Of a stretch of 64,000 nucleotides of DNA, positions 8,419 to 19,039 are shown piece by piece. The position numbers and the translations under genes were made by a program. Source of the stretch: Burkholderiales bacterium (GTDB lineage: Bacteria; Pseudomonadota; Gammaproteobacteria; Burkholderiales; Burkholderiaceae_C); assembly GCA_016702555.1 (NCBI GenBank), contig JADJDV010000006.1, positions 248,001-312,000 on the forward strand. Reading direction: 5' to 3'. The notes beneath the pieces are model-generated. The model did no database searches, was not told the DNA's origin, and was given only the letters and a program-made list of their open reading frames with translations. Numbering within the stretch: the stretch's first letter is position 1; each line of letters starts with the position of its first letter.

Positions 8419-9132
8419 ATGGTCACGCCATTTACCCCGTTGAGCGAGGACGAGCTCAACGAACTCGACCAGTTCCTGCTCCACGACGTCGACACCGAAG
8501 AGGTGATGACGCTGGACATGGTGGACGGATTCCTGCACGCCATTGCGATCGGGCCCACGACGATCCAGCCCAAGCAGTGGCTGCCCAAGATCTGGGGCAC
8601 CCAGGAGATGATGCCGCCAATGGATTCCATCGCGCAGTTGAGTCACGTGCTGGGACTGGTCATGCGTCACTTCAACAGCATCATTGCCGGACTCGAGGAT
8701 GACCCCCGAGAGATCAATCCTTACTGGTCCATGAGGACCTACGGGGGCGACCTGCGGGAATATGACGACGCCGAGATGTGGGCCTACGGCTTTGTCGAAG
8801 GCATGCGGCTTTGCTGGAACGACTGGGCGCCCTTGCTCTCGACCCCACAAGGGCAAGCCTGGGTTCGGCCGATCGCCCTGCTGGGCGAAGACGACTTCTC
8901 GGAAGATCAGGACGCGCTCACCAAGACGCCCGCCATGCGGGCCAAGCTGGCCCTGCAGATCCCGCAAGCTGTCCTGGACATGCATGCCCACTGGCTGCCA
9001 CTCAGACGCGCTGTCCATGAGCGCATGGTCGCCAAAGCGATGCAACCGAAGGTGGGACGCAACGAGCCTTGCCCCTGCGGCAGCGGCAAGAAGTTCAAGA
9101 AGTGCTGCGGCGCAGCGGCCGATCTGCATTGA
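8419..9132 (+). CDS. YecA/UPF0149 family protein with C-terminal SEC-C zinc motif
   Basis: The 237-residue product begins MVTPFTPLSEDELNELDQFL and has the UPF0149 signature region TLDMVDGFLHAIAIGP. The C-terminus VGRNEPCPCGSGKKFKKCCG is a textbook SEC-C motif (CPCGSGKKxKKCC), which binds zinc and, in SecA and YecA, contacts SecB or ribosomes. A role in protein secretion or ribosome-associated quality control is inferred from the motif only. It is preceded by about 120 bases in which I see nothing and lies between two degraded regions. Confidence 0.88.
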   Translation: MVTPFTPLSEDELNELDQFLLHDVDTEEVMTLDMVDGFLHAIAIGPTTIQPKQWLPKIWGTQEMMPPMDSIAQLSHVLGLVMRHFNSIIAGLEDDPREINPYWSMRTYGGDLREYDDAEMWAYGFVEGMRLCWNDWAPLLSTPQGQAWVRPIALLGEDDFSEDQDALTKTPAMRAKLALQIPQAVLDMHAHWLPLRRAVHERMVAKAMQPKVGRNEPCPCGSGKKFKKCCGAAADLH

Positions 9133-9393
9133 GGCATCCTGTTCTGGGTACAGACCTTCGCATCGGCGTTCAAGGATTTCTTTCATCACCGGGGTGATGG
9201 ACAGGCTTGCGGGCATTCATGCGAACACAGAAGCCGCTGAGCATCCGGTCCCGCAGGATCGTCCCATCGGCCAAGTTGCTGCGCTTCAGCAACGCTTCGC
9301 TAATTCGTACAATCGCCACCTATTTCCCCCAGGCAAAACGCGGACCAAGAACTGCGGAATTTGAGCGAAAGACCCGGCTAATCAGCGCCATCG

Positions 9394-9448
9394 GCGCCAG
9401 ACGCGGATCGGGCACCTCGACCACGCCCGTGCTGGGCTCGGTGGTGCA
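9394..9448 (-). repeat. Inverted partial copy of the ychF gene
   Basis: Bases 9394-9448 are the reverse complement of 9578-9632 inside ychF, with 53 of 55 positions identical by eye. The copied segment codes in ychF for TIEPNTGVVEVPDPRL. The copy lies 28 bases upstream of the ychF start and is not part of an intact gene. The two arms could pair across a 129-base loop that includes the ychF ribosome-binding region. The rest of 9133-9475 shows no recognisable gene. Confidence 0.9.
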
Positions 9449-9475
9449 AGGGGGTTGATCCATAAAGGAAAGATC

Positions 9476-10570
9476 ATGGCGCTTCAGTGCGGAATCGTTG
9501 GGCTGCCCAACGTCGGCAAGTCCACTCTCTTCAATGCGCTGACCAAGGCGGGGATAGCGGCGGAGAATTACCCTTTCTGCACCATCGAGCCCAACACGGG
9601 CGTGGTCGAGGTGCCCGATCCGCGTCTGGCGCAGCTGGCCGAGATCGTGAAGCCCGAACGCGTGCTGCCGGCCATCGTCGAGTTCGTCGACATCGCCGGC
9701 CTGGTGGCGGGCGCCAGCCAGGGCGAGGGGCTGGGCAACCAGTTTCTGGCGCACATTCGCGAGACCGACGCCATCGTCAACGTGGTGCGCTGCTTCGAGG
9801 ACGATAACGTGGTGCACGTGGCGGGCAAGGTCGATCCGATCTCGGACATCGAGGTGATCCAGACCGAGCTGTGCCTGGCCGACATGGGCACGGTGGAGAA
9901 AGCCCTGCAGCGCTACTCCAAGGCCGCCAAGTCGGGCAACGACAAGGAGGCGGCGGCGATGCTGAAGGTGCTGGGCCCGGTGCAGGCGGCGCTGAACGAG
10001 GCGCGGCCGGTGCGTACGCTGGATCTCTCGAAGGAAGAGCAGGCCTTGTTGAAGCCCCTGTGCCTGATCACCGCCAAGCCGGCCATGTTCGTCGGCAACG
10101 TGAGCGAGGACGGCTTCGAGAACAACCCGCTGCTCGACCGCCTGAGCGACTACGCCGCCGGCCAGAACGCGCCGGTGGTGGCCATCTGCGCCAAGATGGA
10201 AGCCGACATGGCGGACATGGGCGATGAGGACAAGGCGCTGTTCCTGGCCGAGATGGGGCAGGACGAGCCGGGCCTGAACCGCCTGATCCGCGCCGCCTTC
10301 AAGCTGCTGGGCCTGCAGACCTACTTCACCGCCGGTGTGAAGGAAGTGCGCGCCTGGACCATCCGCATCGGCGACACGGCGCCGCAGGCGGCCGGCGTGA
10401 TCCACGGCGACTTCGAGCGCGGCTTCATCCGCGCCCAGACGATTGCCTTTGACGACTACATCGAACTCAAGGGCGAGCAGGGCGCCAAGGACGCCGGCAA
10501 GATGCGCAGCGAGGGCAAGGAATATGTCGTCAAGGATGGCGACGTGATGAACTTTCTGTTCAACGTGTGA
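9476..10570 (+). CDS. ychF: Redox-regulated ATPase YchF (OLA1 family)
   Basis: YchF is a universally conserved P-loop protein of the Obg-related group that hydrolyses ATP, binds ribosomes and modulates oxidative-stress responses. The 364-residue product starts MALQCGIVGLPNVGKSTLF (Walker A GLPNVGKS); FVDIAGLVAGASQGEGLGN is the G3 region, and the C-terminal TGS domain ends EGKEYVVKDGDVMNFLFNV as usual. Start 9476 was chosen because GGAAAG lies a few bases upstream and family members begin MALxCGIVG. The next gene overlaps its stop. Confidence 0.97.
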   Translation: MALQCGIVGLPNVGKSTLFNALTKAGIAAENYPFCTIEPNTGVVEVPDPRLAQLAEIVKPERVLPAIVEFVDIAGLVAGASQGEGLGNQFLAHIRETDAIVNVVRCFEDDNVVHVAGKVDPISDIEVIQTELCLADMGTVEKALQRYSKAAKSGNDKEAAAMLKVLGPVQAALNEARPVRTLDLSKEEQALLKPLCLITAKPAMFVGNVSEDGFENNPLLDRLSDYAAGQNAPVVAICAKMEADMADMGDEDKALFLAEMGQDEPGLNRLIRAAFKLLGLQTYFTAGVKEVRAWTIRIGDTAPQAAGVIHGDFERGFIRAQTIAFDDYIELKGEQGAKDAGKMRSEGKEYVVKDGDVMNFLFNV

Positions 10571-12105
10571 CGGCGGTGGGCGCACTGGCCGGCAGTCGCG
10601 CCCTGGTGCAGGCGCTGCGCACGCGGCTGGGCGCGGAGTGCGTCGAAACCCACATCTCCTGGGTGCTGCTGGCGGGCGAGCGCGCCTACAAGCTGAAGAA
10701 GCCGCTGAAGCTCGACTTTCTGGACTTCAGCACGCTCGAACGGCGGTGCGCGGCCTGCGCGGAAGAGCTGCGCATCAATCGCCGCACCGCGCCTAATATT
10801 TACCTGGACGTAGTGCCCATCACCGGCAGCGTGGCAGCGCCGTGCATCGGCGGCGACGGGCCGGTGATCGACGTGGCGGTGCGCATGCGGCGCTTTCCGC
10901 AAGAGGCGTTGTTGGCCGACTGCGCGGTGCGCGGCCACTTGCGGGGTGAGCACATCGACGCGCTGGCGCGGCACATCGCGGCCTTTCATCAGGCGGCGGA
11001 TGTCGCCGTCTCTGGCGGGCCGTACGGTCAGGCCGATGCCATTCGCCAATGGGCGCGGGGCAACTTTGCGCCGCTGGCCGAGCGGGTGCAAGGCGATGCG
11101 ATGGCGCGGATGTCGGATCAGTTGGCGGCACTGCGGCAATGGACCGAGGCTGAGGGCGAGCGACTGCACCCGCTGTTCGCCGCGCGCCTGGCCGGCGGCC
11201 ACGTGCGCGAGGGCCATGGCGACCTGCACCTGGGCAATCTGATCTGGTGGGAGGGCGCGCCGCAGCTGTTCGACGCCATCGAGTTCAATCCGCAGCTGCG
11301 CTGGATCGACACCGTGGCCGACGTGGCCTTCCTGTTCATGGATTTGCACGCGCACGGGCTGGCGCCGCTGGCCTGGCGCTTCATCAATGCGTGGCTGGAT
11401 CTGACCGGCGACCACGCGGGTCTGGCACTGCTGCCGTTCTACGCCGTCTACCGCGCGCTGGTACGGGCCAAGGTGGCGGGGTTGCGCATGGGTGCGCCGG
11501 ACGATGAGCCTGCGCGCGAAGTGGCGCGCTACCTGCAGCTGGCGCACGAGTTGGCACAGCCGCGCGAACGTGTGCTGTGGCTGGCCAGCGGCGTCTCGGG
11601 CTCAGGCAAGAGCAGCCAGAGCCAGCCGCTGATCGAGTCGCGCGGCATCGTGCGCCTGCGCGCCGATGTCGAGCGCAAGCGCCTGTTCGGCCTGGCGCCC
11701 GAGGCCTCCAGCCAAAGCCTGCCCGAAAGCATTTACACGCCAGAGGCCAGTGCGCGCACCTACGCTGCGTTGCGCGAGCGCGCCCGGCAGGTGCTGGAGG
11801 CCGGCTTCGCGGTCTTGGTGGACGCCACCCTTTTGCGCCGAGCGCACCGCGCCGGCTTCATCGCGCTGGCCACAAGGCTCGGCGTGCGTTGCCGGCTGCT
11901 GGTGTTCGATGCGCCGGTGGAGCTGCTGCGCGAGCGCGTGCGCCGCCGTGCGGCCGAGGGACGCGACGCCTCGGAGGCGACGCTGGAGGTGCTGGAGCGC
12001 CAACTGATCGAGCGCGAGCCACTCACGGCCGCCGAACAGGCGCTGGCGATCCAGGTGGACACGAGCCTTCCAGTCGATTGGGCGGTGCTGCCGCTGGACG
12101 CGTAA
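10567..12105 (+). CDS. Bifunctional phosphotransferase/P-loop kinase fusion protein
   Basis: This 512-residue protein joins two domains. Residues about 1-320 resemble the aminoglycoside phosphotransferase fold: GHGDLHLGNLIWW carries the catalytic HGDLHxxN loop and FDAIEFNPQLRWID the metal-binding Asp region. Residues about 330-500 are a P-loop kinase, with GVSGSGKSS (Walker A) and an arginine-rich lid RERVRRRAAEGRDASEATL, as in gluconate-kinase or zeta-toxin-like proteins. Such fusions are recurrent in proteobacteria, but I know of no proven substrate. GTG start at 10567 overlaps the ychF stop (GTGA), so the two are coupled. Confidence 0.82.
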   Translation: MTAVGALAGSRALVQALRTRLGAECVETHISWVLLAGERAYKLKKPLKLDFLDFSTLERRCAACAEELRINRRTAPNIYLDVVPITGSVAAPCIGGDGPVIDVAVRMRRFPQEALLADCAVRGHLRGEHIDALARHIAAFHQAADVAVSGGPYGQADAIRQWARGNFAPLAERVQGDAMARMSDQLAALRQWTEAEGERLHPLFAARLAGGHVREGHGDLHLGNLIWWEGAPQLFDAIEFNPQLRWIDTVADVAFLFMDLHAHGLAPLAWRFINAWLDLTGDHAGLALLPFYAVYRALVRAKVAGLRMGAPDDEPAREVARYLQLAHELAQPRERVLWLASGVSGSGKSSQSQPLIESRGIVRLRADVERKRLFGLAPEASSQSLPESIYTPEASARTYAALRERARQVLEAGFAVLVDATLLRRAHRAGFIALATRLGVRCRLLVFDAPVELLRERVRRRAAEGRDASEATLEVLERQLIEREPLTAAEQALAIQVDTSLPVDWAVLPLDA

Positions 12106-12162
12106 GCCTGGGTGCGCGTCGCCGATTGCGGTGTTCCGCAAGAACAAAATCCCTCTTGCCGA

Positions 12163-12188
12163 CTTGAAATTGGCTGGTTTGCCCTTAT
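12163..12188 (+). promoter_or_regulatory. Predicted heat-shock (sigma-32-like) promoter of groESL
   Basis: cttgaa at 12163-12168 matches the sigma-32 -35 box and cccttat at 12182-12188 resembles the CCCCAT -10 box, with 13 bases between. The CIRCE operator lies just downstream, so HrcA repression would cover the transcription start. Confidence 0.6.
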
Positions 12189-12190
12189 CA

Positions 12191-12217
12191 TTAGCACTCG
12201 TTGAGGTTGAGTGCTAG
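12191..12217 (+). promoter_or_regulatory. CIRCE operator (HrcA-binding site)
   Basis: ttagcactc, nine bases, then gagtgctag: this matches the CIRCE consensus TTAGCACTC-N9-GAGTGCTAA except for the last base. It lies 100 bases upstream of groES and predicts repression by HrcA, relieved by heat or by titration of GroEL. Confidence 0.93.
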
Positions 12218-12316
12218 CAACGCGCGCCACCTCTTCACTTTCCAGCCGGCGGCCCGTTTCATTCAAGCGCGTGTGGCCGGCTTACACCTTTTCAAACTTG
12301 CAATTAGGAGAACCTG

Positions 12317-12607
12317 ATGAAGCTGCGCCCTCTCGCCGATCGTGTGATCGTCAAGCGCCTGGAGAACGAAACCAAGACCGCCTCCGGCATCGTGATTCCC
12401 GACAACGCCGCCGAAAAGCCCGATCAGGGCGAAGTGCTGGCCGTGGGTCCGGGCAAGCGTGACGACGATGGTGACTACATCAAGATGAACGTGAAGGTGG
12501 GCGACCTTGTGCTGTTCGGCAAGTACAGCGGCCAGACCGTGAAGGTCGACGGCGATGAGTTGCTGGTGATGAAAGAGGACGACCTGTTCGCGGTCGTCGA
12601 GAAATAA
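12317..12607 (+). CDS. groES: Co-chaperonin GroES
   Basis: GroES forms the heptameric lid of the GroEL folding chamber in the cytoplasm. The 96-residue product starts MKLRPLADRVIVKRLENETK and contains the mobile loop TASGIVIPDNAAEKPDQGEV, then the GPGKR turn and GKYSGQTVKVDGDELLVM near the end. Length is standard. A ribosome-binding site (aggag) lies about eight bases before the ATG. It heads the groESL operon behind a CIRCE operator. Confidence 0.98.
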   Translation: MKLRPLADRVIVKRLENETKTASGIVIPDNAAEKPDQGEVLAVGPGKRDDDGDYIKMNVKVGDLVLFGKYSGQTVKVDGDELLVMKEDDLFAVVEK

Positions 12608-12652
12608 TCATTTGCCCGCTTTAAGACCCAATTTAAGCAAGGAAGATTAAAA

Positions 12653-14299
<1,647 letters not shown>

Positions 14300-14362
14300 A
14301 TCCGCCGCCGGATCTTCCGCGCTCTGGCGCGGAGGGTTCGGCAGCCGCCGCTGATCGGACAA

Positions 14363-14393
14363 AAAAGCCGCTGGGTGACCAGCGGCTTTTTCC
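14363..14393. terminator. Bidirectional terminator between groEL and pgi
   Basis: aaaagccgctgg and ccagcggctttt form a 12-bp stem around a gtga loop, with an A-run before and a T-run after. It can end groESL transcripts on the plus strand and pgi transcripts on the minus strand. Confidence 0.9.
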
Positions 14394-14417
14394 GTTCCTG
14401 CGGGCCGTTCCTGCGGC

Positions 14418-15977
14418 TCAGCCCGTGGCGCCCGCCGCCCGCAGCCGTTCGACCAGCGCCCGCGTGCTGGCGTCCAGCTCGGACAGCTCGCCCTCGCCGA
14501 GCAGGCAGCGCTCCAGCTCACCGGCGTGGCGCTTGCCCAGCTCCACGCCCCATTGATCGAAGGGGTTGACGCCCCACAAGGCGCCGAGCACGAAGCTGCG
14601 GTGTTCGTACAGCGCCAGCAGTGTGCCCAGGCTGCGCGGCGACAGGTCCGGCAGCAGCAGCACGGTCGACGGCCGGTTGCCGGGAAAGTCGCGCTCCGGC
14701 GCATCGCCTTGCTGGCCCAGCATCAGCGCGCGGGCCTGCGACAGCGCATGCGCCAGCAGCTTCCGCTGATGGCCGGGCAGTGCGTGCGCCGCCGTGCGCG
14801 CCAGCACGAATTCCACCGGCACCGGCTGCGTGCCCTGATGCAGCTTCTGAAAGAAGGCGTGCTGGCTGTTGCTGCCCACCTCGCCCCAGGTGGTGCCGGC
14901 GCTGTGGAAGCGCAGGGCGCGGCCTTGCGTGTCCACGCGCTTGCCGTTGCTTTCCATCTCCAGTTGCTGCAGATAGGCCGGCAGACGGCGCAGGCCGTGG
15001 TGGTAGGGCGCGACGCAGCGGCTGCTGAAGCCATGGAAATTGCGGTACCAGAGGTCGAGCAGCGCCAGTTGCACCGGCAGGCTGCGGGGCAGCGGCGCCT
15101 CGGCGAAATGCCGGTCCATCGCATGGGCGCCGGCCAGCAATGCCTGGAACGCCGGTGTGCCGGCGGCGATGGCGATCGACAGCCCGATCGGGGACCAGAG
15201 TGAGAAGCGTCCGCCGACCCCGTCGTCGAAACCAAAGCAGCGACCTGCGCCGAACGCCGCCGCCGCCGACGCGTTGGCGCTGAGGGCGACAAAATGCCGT
15301 GCCACGTCGGTGCCGCCCTGGGCCGTGAACCAGGCGCGCGCCGAGGCCGCGTTCTGCATCGTCTCGGCGGTGCCAAAGGTCTTGGAGGCCAGCAGGAACA
15401 GCGTGCCGCCGGGCGTCAGTCGCGGCAGCAACTCGGCCAGTTCGTGGCCGTCCATGTTGGCGACGAAGTGCAGCCGTGGCCCGCTCGCCTGGCCGCTGGC
15501 GCGCAGCGCCTGCACCACCAGCCGCGGGCCGAGGTCGGAGCCGCCGACGCCGATGTTGACGACGTCGGTGATCGCGCCGTCGGCCCGCACCGACTCGGCG
15601 AAGGCCAGCATGTCGGCGCGCGTGGCGGCCATGTCGGCATGTGGCGCCGGCAGGCGCCACTGCGTGTGCGTGACGGCGCGCCCCTCGCTGCGGTTGATGC
15701 GCGCGCCCGCCAGCATGGCGTCGCGTTGCGCCTCGATGCCGCACTCGTGCGCCAGGCGGGTCAGCAGCGCCTGCGCGGCGGGGTCGATCAGGTTCTTCGA
15801 CAGGTCGGCGAGCAGGCCCGCCGCCTCCAGGCTGAAACGTTCGCACCGCTGCGCATCTTCGGCAAATGCGCGGCGCAGATCGAAGGCCGCATCGCCCGAG
15901 AAATGCTGTGCAAAGTGCGACTGCAGCGCCGCCCAGGCGGGCACTTCGTCGCAACGCGGTCGCTGCTGCCAGTCCAT
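14418..15977 (-). CDS. pgi: Glucose-6-phosphate isomerase
   Basis: Pgi interconverts glucose-6-phosphate and fructose-6-phosphate in the cytoplasm. The 519-residue product contains VVNIGVGGSDLGPRLVVQAL (phosphosugar-binding SIS domain), ASKTFGTAETMQNA, and GRFSLWSPIGLSIAIAAG, which match the conserved PGI signatures; the catalytic Glu lies in TTWGEVGSNSQHAFFQ. It is somewhat shorter than the 540-550 residues of many homologues, consistent with the compact betaproteobacterial form. It lies 13 bases after tal on the same strand, so the two sugar-phosphate genes probably share a transcript. Confidence 0.97.
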   Translation of the reverse strand: MDWQQRPRCDEVPAWAALQSHFAQHFSGDAAFDLRRAFAEDAQRCERFSLEAAGLLADLSKNLIDPAAQALLTRLAHECGIEAQRDAMLAGARINRSEGRAVTHTQWRLPAPHADMAATRADMLAFAESVRADGAITDVVNIGVGGSDLGPRLVVQALRASGQASGPRLHFVANMDGHELAELLPRLTPGGTLFLLASKTFGTAETMQNAASARAWFTAQGGTDVARHFVALSANASAAAAFGAGRCFGFDDGVGGRFSLWSPIGLSIAIAAGTPAFQALLAGAHAMDRHFAEAPLPRSLPVQLALLDLWYRNFHGFSSRCVAPYHHGLRRLPAYLQQLEMESNGKRVDTQGRALRFHSAGTTWGEVGSNSQHAFFQKLHQGTQPVPVEFVLARTAAHALPGHQRKLLAHALSQARALMLGQQGDAPERDFPGNRPSTVLLLPDLSPRSLGTLLALYEHRSFVLGALWGVNPFDQWGVELGKRHAGELERCLLGEGELSELDASTRALVERLRAAGATG

Positions 15978-15990
15978 GGCCGGGATGGGT

Positions 15991-16938
15991 TCAGGCGGCC
16001 TGCAGCAGGGCTTCCAGCTTCTCGGCGTCGACGATGAAGGCGCGGATGCCCTCGGCCAGCTTCTCGGTCGCCATGGCGTCCTGGTTCAGCGCCAGGCGGA
16101 AGGCGGCTTCGTCGTAGTGCACGGCCGGCAGATCCAGCGCCCGCGCCGCCTCGGCGTCGAGCGCGCGCGGCAGCGCGTCTTCGCTGGCGGCCAGCTGCGT
16201 CATCAACTCGGGCGCGATGGTCAGCAGGTCGCAACCGGCCAGCGCGCGGATCTGGCCGATGTTGCGAAAGCTGGCGCCCATCACCTCGGTGGCGATGCCG
16301 TGGCGCTTGTAGTGCTTGAAGATGCGCGCGACCGACTGCACGCCCGGGTCGTTGGCGCCGGCCATCGCGGCCTCGTCCCAGTCGCTGCCGGCCGCCTTCT
16401 TGTACCAGTCGTAGATGCGGCCGACGAAGGGCGAGATCAGCTGTGCGCCGGCCTGGCCGCTGGCGACCGCCTGGCAGAACGAGAACAGCAGCGTCATGTT
16501 GCAGCGGATGCCGCGCCGCTCAAGCCGCTCGGCGGCGCGGATGCCTTCCCAGGTGCTGGCGAGCTTGATCAGCACGCGCTCGCTCGGCACGCCGGCGGCC
16601 CGGTAGAGCGCGATCAGGCGCTCGGCTCGGGCGACGCTGGCGTCGGCGTCGAAGGACAGGCGCGCATCGACCTCGGTCGACACGCGGCCCGGGATCAGCG
16701 ACAGGATCTCGCAGCCAAAGCGCACCAGCAGGCGGTCCATCAACTCGTCCAGCGGCGCTCCGCGATGGCGCGCCGCGGTGTCCTGCAGCAGCGGCGCGTA
16801 CTCGGGCTTTTGCACCGCCTTCAGGATCAGCGAGGGGTTGGTGGTGGCGTCCTGCGGTTGGAACTGCGCCAGCTGGCGGAAGTCGCCGGTGTCGGCGACC
16901 ACGGTGGTGAATTGCTTGAGCGCGTCGAGCTGGTTCAT
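15991..16938 (-). CDS. tal: Transaldolase
   Basis: Transaldolase moves a dihydroxyacetone unit between sugar phosphates in the non-oxidative pentose phosphate pathway. Start at 16938 gives MNQLDALKQFTTVVADTGDF; the frame is open upstream but without similarity. DATTNPSLILKA is the N-terminal signature, and LIKLASTWEGIRAAERLE contains the Schiff-base Lys. 315 residues matches TalB-type enzymes. It is followed closely by pgi. Confidence 0.97.
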   Translation of the reverse strand: MNQLDALKQFTTVVADTGDFRQLAQFQPQDATTNPSLILKAVQKPEYAPLLQDTAARHRGAPLDELMDRLLVRFGCEILSLIPGRVSTEVDARLSFDADASVARAERLIALYRAAGVPSERVLIKLASTWEGIRAAERLERRGIRCNMTLLFSFCQAVASGQAGAQLISPFVGRIYDWYKKAAGSDWDEAAMAGANDPGVQSVARIFKHYKRHGIATEVMGASFRNIGQIRALAGCDLLTIAPELMTQLAASEDALPRALDAEAARALDLPAVHYDEAAFRLALNQDAMATEKLAEGIRAFIVDAEKLEALLQAA

Positions 16939-16982
16939 GCGCCGATTATCGGGCAGCTCAGGCGCTGGTCCGCAGGCGAGCG

Positions 16983-18032
16983 TCAGATGCGCCCTTCCTC
17001 GACCGCGTGGCAGGCCACCCGGATGCCCTTGAAATCCAGCATCTGCGGCCGCTCGCTCTTGCAGCGCGCGTTGGCGTGCGGGCAGCGTGGGTGGAAGCTG
17101 CAGCCGGTCGGCGGATTCAGCGGGTTCGGCACCTCGCCTTGCACCGGCGTGCGTGCGCGGCCGGTGTCGTGCATCTTGGGGATGGCGTCCAGCAGCATGC
17201 GCGTATAGGGGTGGCGTGGCGTGTCGAACAGCGCGTGCTTGGGCGCCAGCTCGACGATGCGGCCCAGGTACATCACGCCGACCTGGTCGCTGACGTGATG
17301 CACCACCGCCAGGTTGTGGCTGATGAACAGATAGGTCAGACCGCGCTCGCGCTGCAGGTTCTTCATGATGTTCAGCACCTGTGCCTGCACCGACACGTCG
17401 AGCGCGCTGGTCGGTTCGTCGCAGACCAGAAACTCGGGCTGCGTCGCCAGCGCGCGCGCGATCGAGATGCGCTGGCGCTGCCCGCCCGAGAACTGGTGCG
17501 GGTACTTGACCATGTCGGCCGGCGCCAGGCCCACCGACAGCAGCAGCTCGCCCACGCGCTGTTCCAGCGCTGCCTTGTCGGTGACGATGCGGTGCTCGCG
17601 CATCGGCTCGGCAATGATGTCGGCCACCTTCCAGCGCGGGTTGAGGCTGGCGTAGGGGTCCTGGAAGATCATCTGGATGCGCTCGCGCAGCTGGCGCGAA
17701 CGCTCGCCGCCGGCCTGGAAGGCGGCGTGCGCGTCCTGGCCGTCGAAGTGGAAGTGTCCGCGCGTGGGTTCGTACAAACCCACCAGCAGGCGCGCCACGG
17801 TGCTCTTGCCGCAGCCCGATTCGCCCACCAGCGCCAGCGTCTGGCCCTTGTCGATGCTGAAGCTGGCGCCGTCGACCGCGTGCAGCAGCTGCCGCGGCTT
17901 GCGCTCGAGCAGGCGGTTGAGCAGTGGCGGCGAGACGTCGAAGGTCTTGGCCAGGTCGTCGGCCTGCACCAGCGGCGGTGCGCTGTTCGGGGGGGTGACA
18001 TCGGTCGAACGGTCGAGCACGGTGGGGTTCAT
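16983..18032 (-). CDS. Peptide ABC transporter ATP-binding protein (OppF/DppF type)
   Basis: This is the second ATPase of a peptide or nickel-type ABC importer. Of 349 residues, LVGESGCGKSTVARLLVGL is the Walker A region, SGGQRQRISIARALA the signature and FLVCDEPTSALDVSVQAQV Walker B plus D-loop. The C-terminal oligopeptide/dipeptide extension has PLNPPTGCSFHPRCPHANA with the cysteines that ligate a 4Fe-4S cluster in some members. Start at 18032 was chosen because its ATG overlaps the stop of the upstream ATPase gene (ATGA). Confidence 0.95.
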   Translation of the reverse strand: MNPTVLDRSTDVTPPNSAPPLVQADDLAKTFDVSPPLLNRLLERKPRQLLHAVDGASFSIDKGQTLALVGESGCGKSTVARLLVGLYEPTRGHFHFDGQDAHAAFQAGGERSRQLRERIQMIFQDPYASLNPRWKVADIIAEPMREHRIVTDKAALEQRVGELLLSVGLAPADMVKYPHQFSGGQRQRISIARALATQPEFLVCDEPTSALDVSVQAQVLNIMKNLQRERGLTYLFISHNLAVVHHVSDQVGVMYLGRIVELAPKHALFDTPRHPYTRMLLDAIPKMHDTGRARTPVQGEVPNPLNPPTGCSFHPRCPHANARCKSERPQMLDFKGIRVACHAVEEGRI

Positions 18033-19028
18033 GCGAGCGCTCCCTGCGCTGCGGCAGCGGCGGGTGCGCCCGCCGCATGCAGCCAGCACGCCGCCTGCGT
18101 GGCGCCGGCGTCCATCAGCTCGGGCCGCTCGATGCGGCAGCGCTCGAACACGCGCGGGCAGCGTGGGTTGAAGGCGCAGCCGCGCGGAATGGCGTTCAGG
18201 CGCGGCATCGCGCCGTCGATCTGGTAGAGCTGCTCGCGGTCCACCGCCATGTCGGGAATGGCGGCCATCAGGCCGGCCGTATACGGGTGCGCCGGCTGGT
18301 TGATGACCTGGTGCACCGGGCCGATCTCGGCGATGCGGCCGGCGTACATCACCGCCACGCGGTCGCAGGTCTCGGCAATCACGCCCATGTCGTGCGTGAT
18401 CAGCATGACCGCCGCGCCGCGCTCAGGCGCACACGCTCTTGAGCAGCTGGATGATCTGCGCCTGGATCGACACGTCAAGCGCGGTGGTCGGCTCGTCGGC
18501 CACGATCAGCTTGGGCTCGGCCGCCAGCGCCAGCGCGATCACCACGCGCTGGCGCATGCCGCCCGAGAACTGATGCGGGTAGTGGTCGATGCGCTGCTCG
18601 GCGGCGGGAATGCCGGTGTCCTGCAGCAGCTTGATGGCGCGCTGGCGCGCCGCGTCGGCGCTCATCGGCAGGTGGGTCTGGATGGTTTCGACCAGCTGGC
18701 GGCCGATGCTGTAGAGCGGGTTCAGCGAGGTCAGCGGATCCTGGAAGATGGCGCCGATCTTGCGGCCGCGGATGTGGCGCATCTGCTCGTGCGACAAATG
18801 GTCGATGCGCTCGCCCTCCAGCAGGATCTGGCCGCCGGCCACGCGCCCGGGCGGCTCCAGCAGGCCGATGATGGACGCGCCGGTGAGCGACTTGCCGGCG
18901 CCCGACTCGCCCACCACGCCCAGGATCTCGCCCGGTGCAATGGCGAAGGAAATGTCGTCCAGCGCGCGCAGCGTGCCGCGCCGGCCGGGGAATTCGACGA
19001 TCAGGTTCTTGACTTCTAGCAATGCCAT
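18029..19028 (-). pseudogene. Peptide ABC transporter ATP-binding protein (OppD/DppD type), frameshifted
   Basis: Two adjoining frames make one OppD-like ATPase. The first (from 19028) starts MALLEVKNLIVEFPG, with VVGESGAGKSLTGASI (Walker A), SGGMRQRVVIALALA (signature) and LIVADEPTTALDVSIQAQI (Walker B), then stops after LLKSVCA. The second resumes at once with ERGAAVMLITHDMGVIAE and runs to a normal C-terminus including GCAFNPRCPRVFERC. One extra base, apparently the a at 18425, explains the break; without it the protein would be about 332 residues. It may be a true lesion or a sequencing error. Neighbouring genes are intact. Confidence 0.88.
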
Positions 19029-19039
19029 GGCTTGGGTCT

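Noticed and set aside
9320..10585. Long minus-strand open frame over ychF
   Set aside because: It is a shadow frame of GC-rich ychF; its end resembles YchF only because of the inverted copy upstream.
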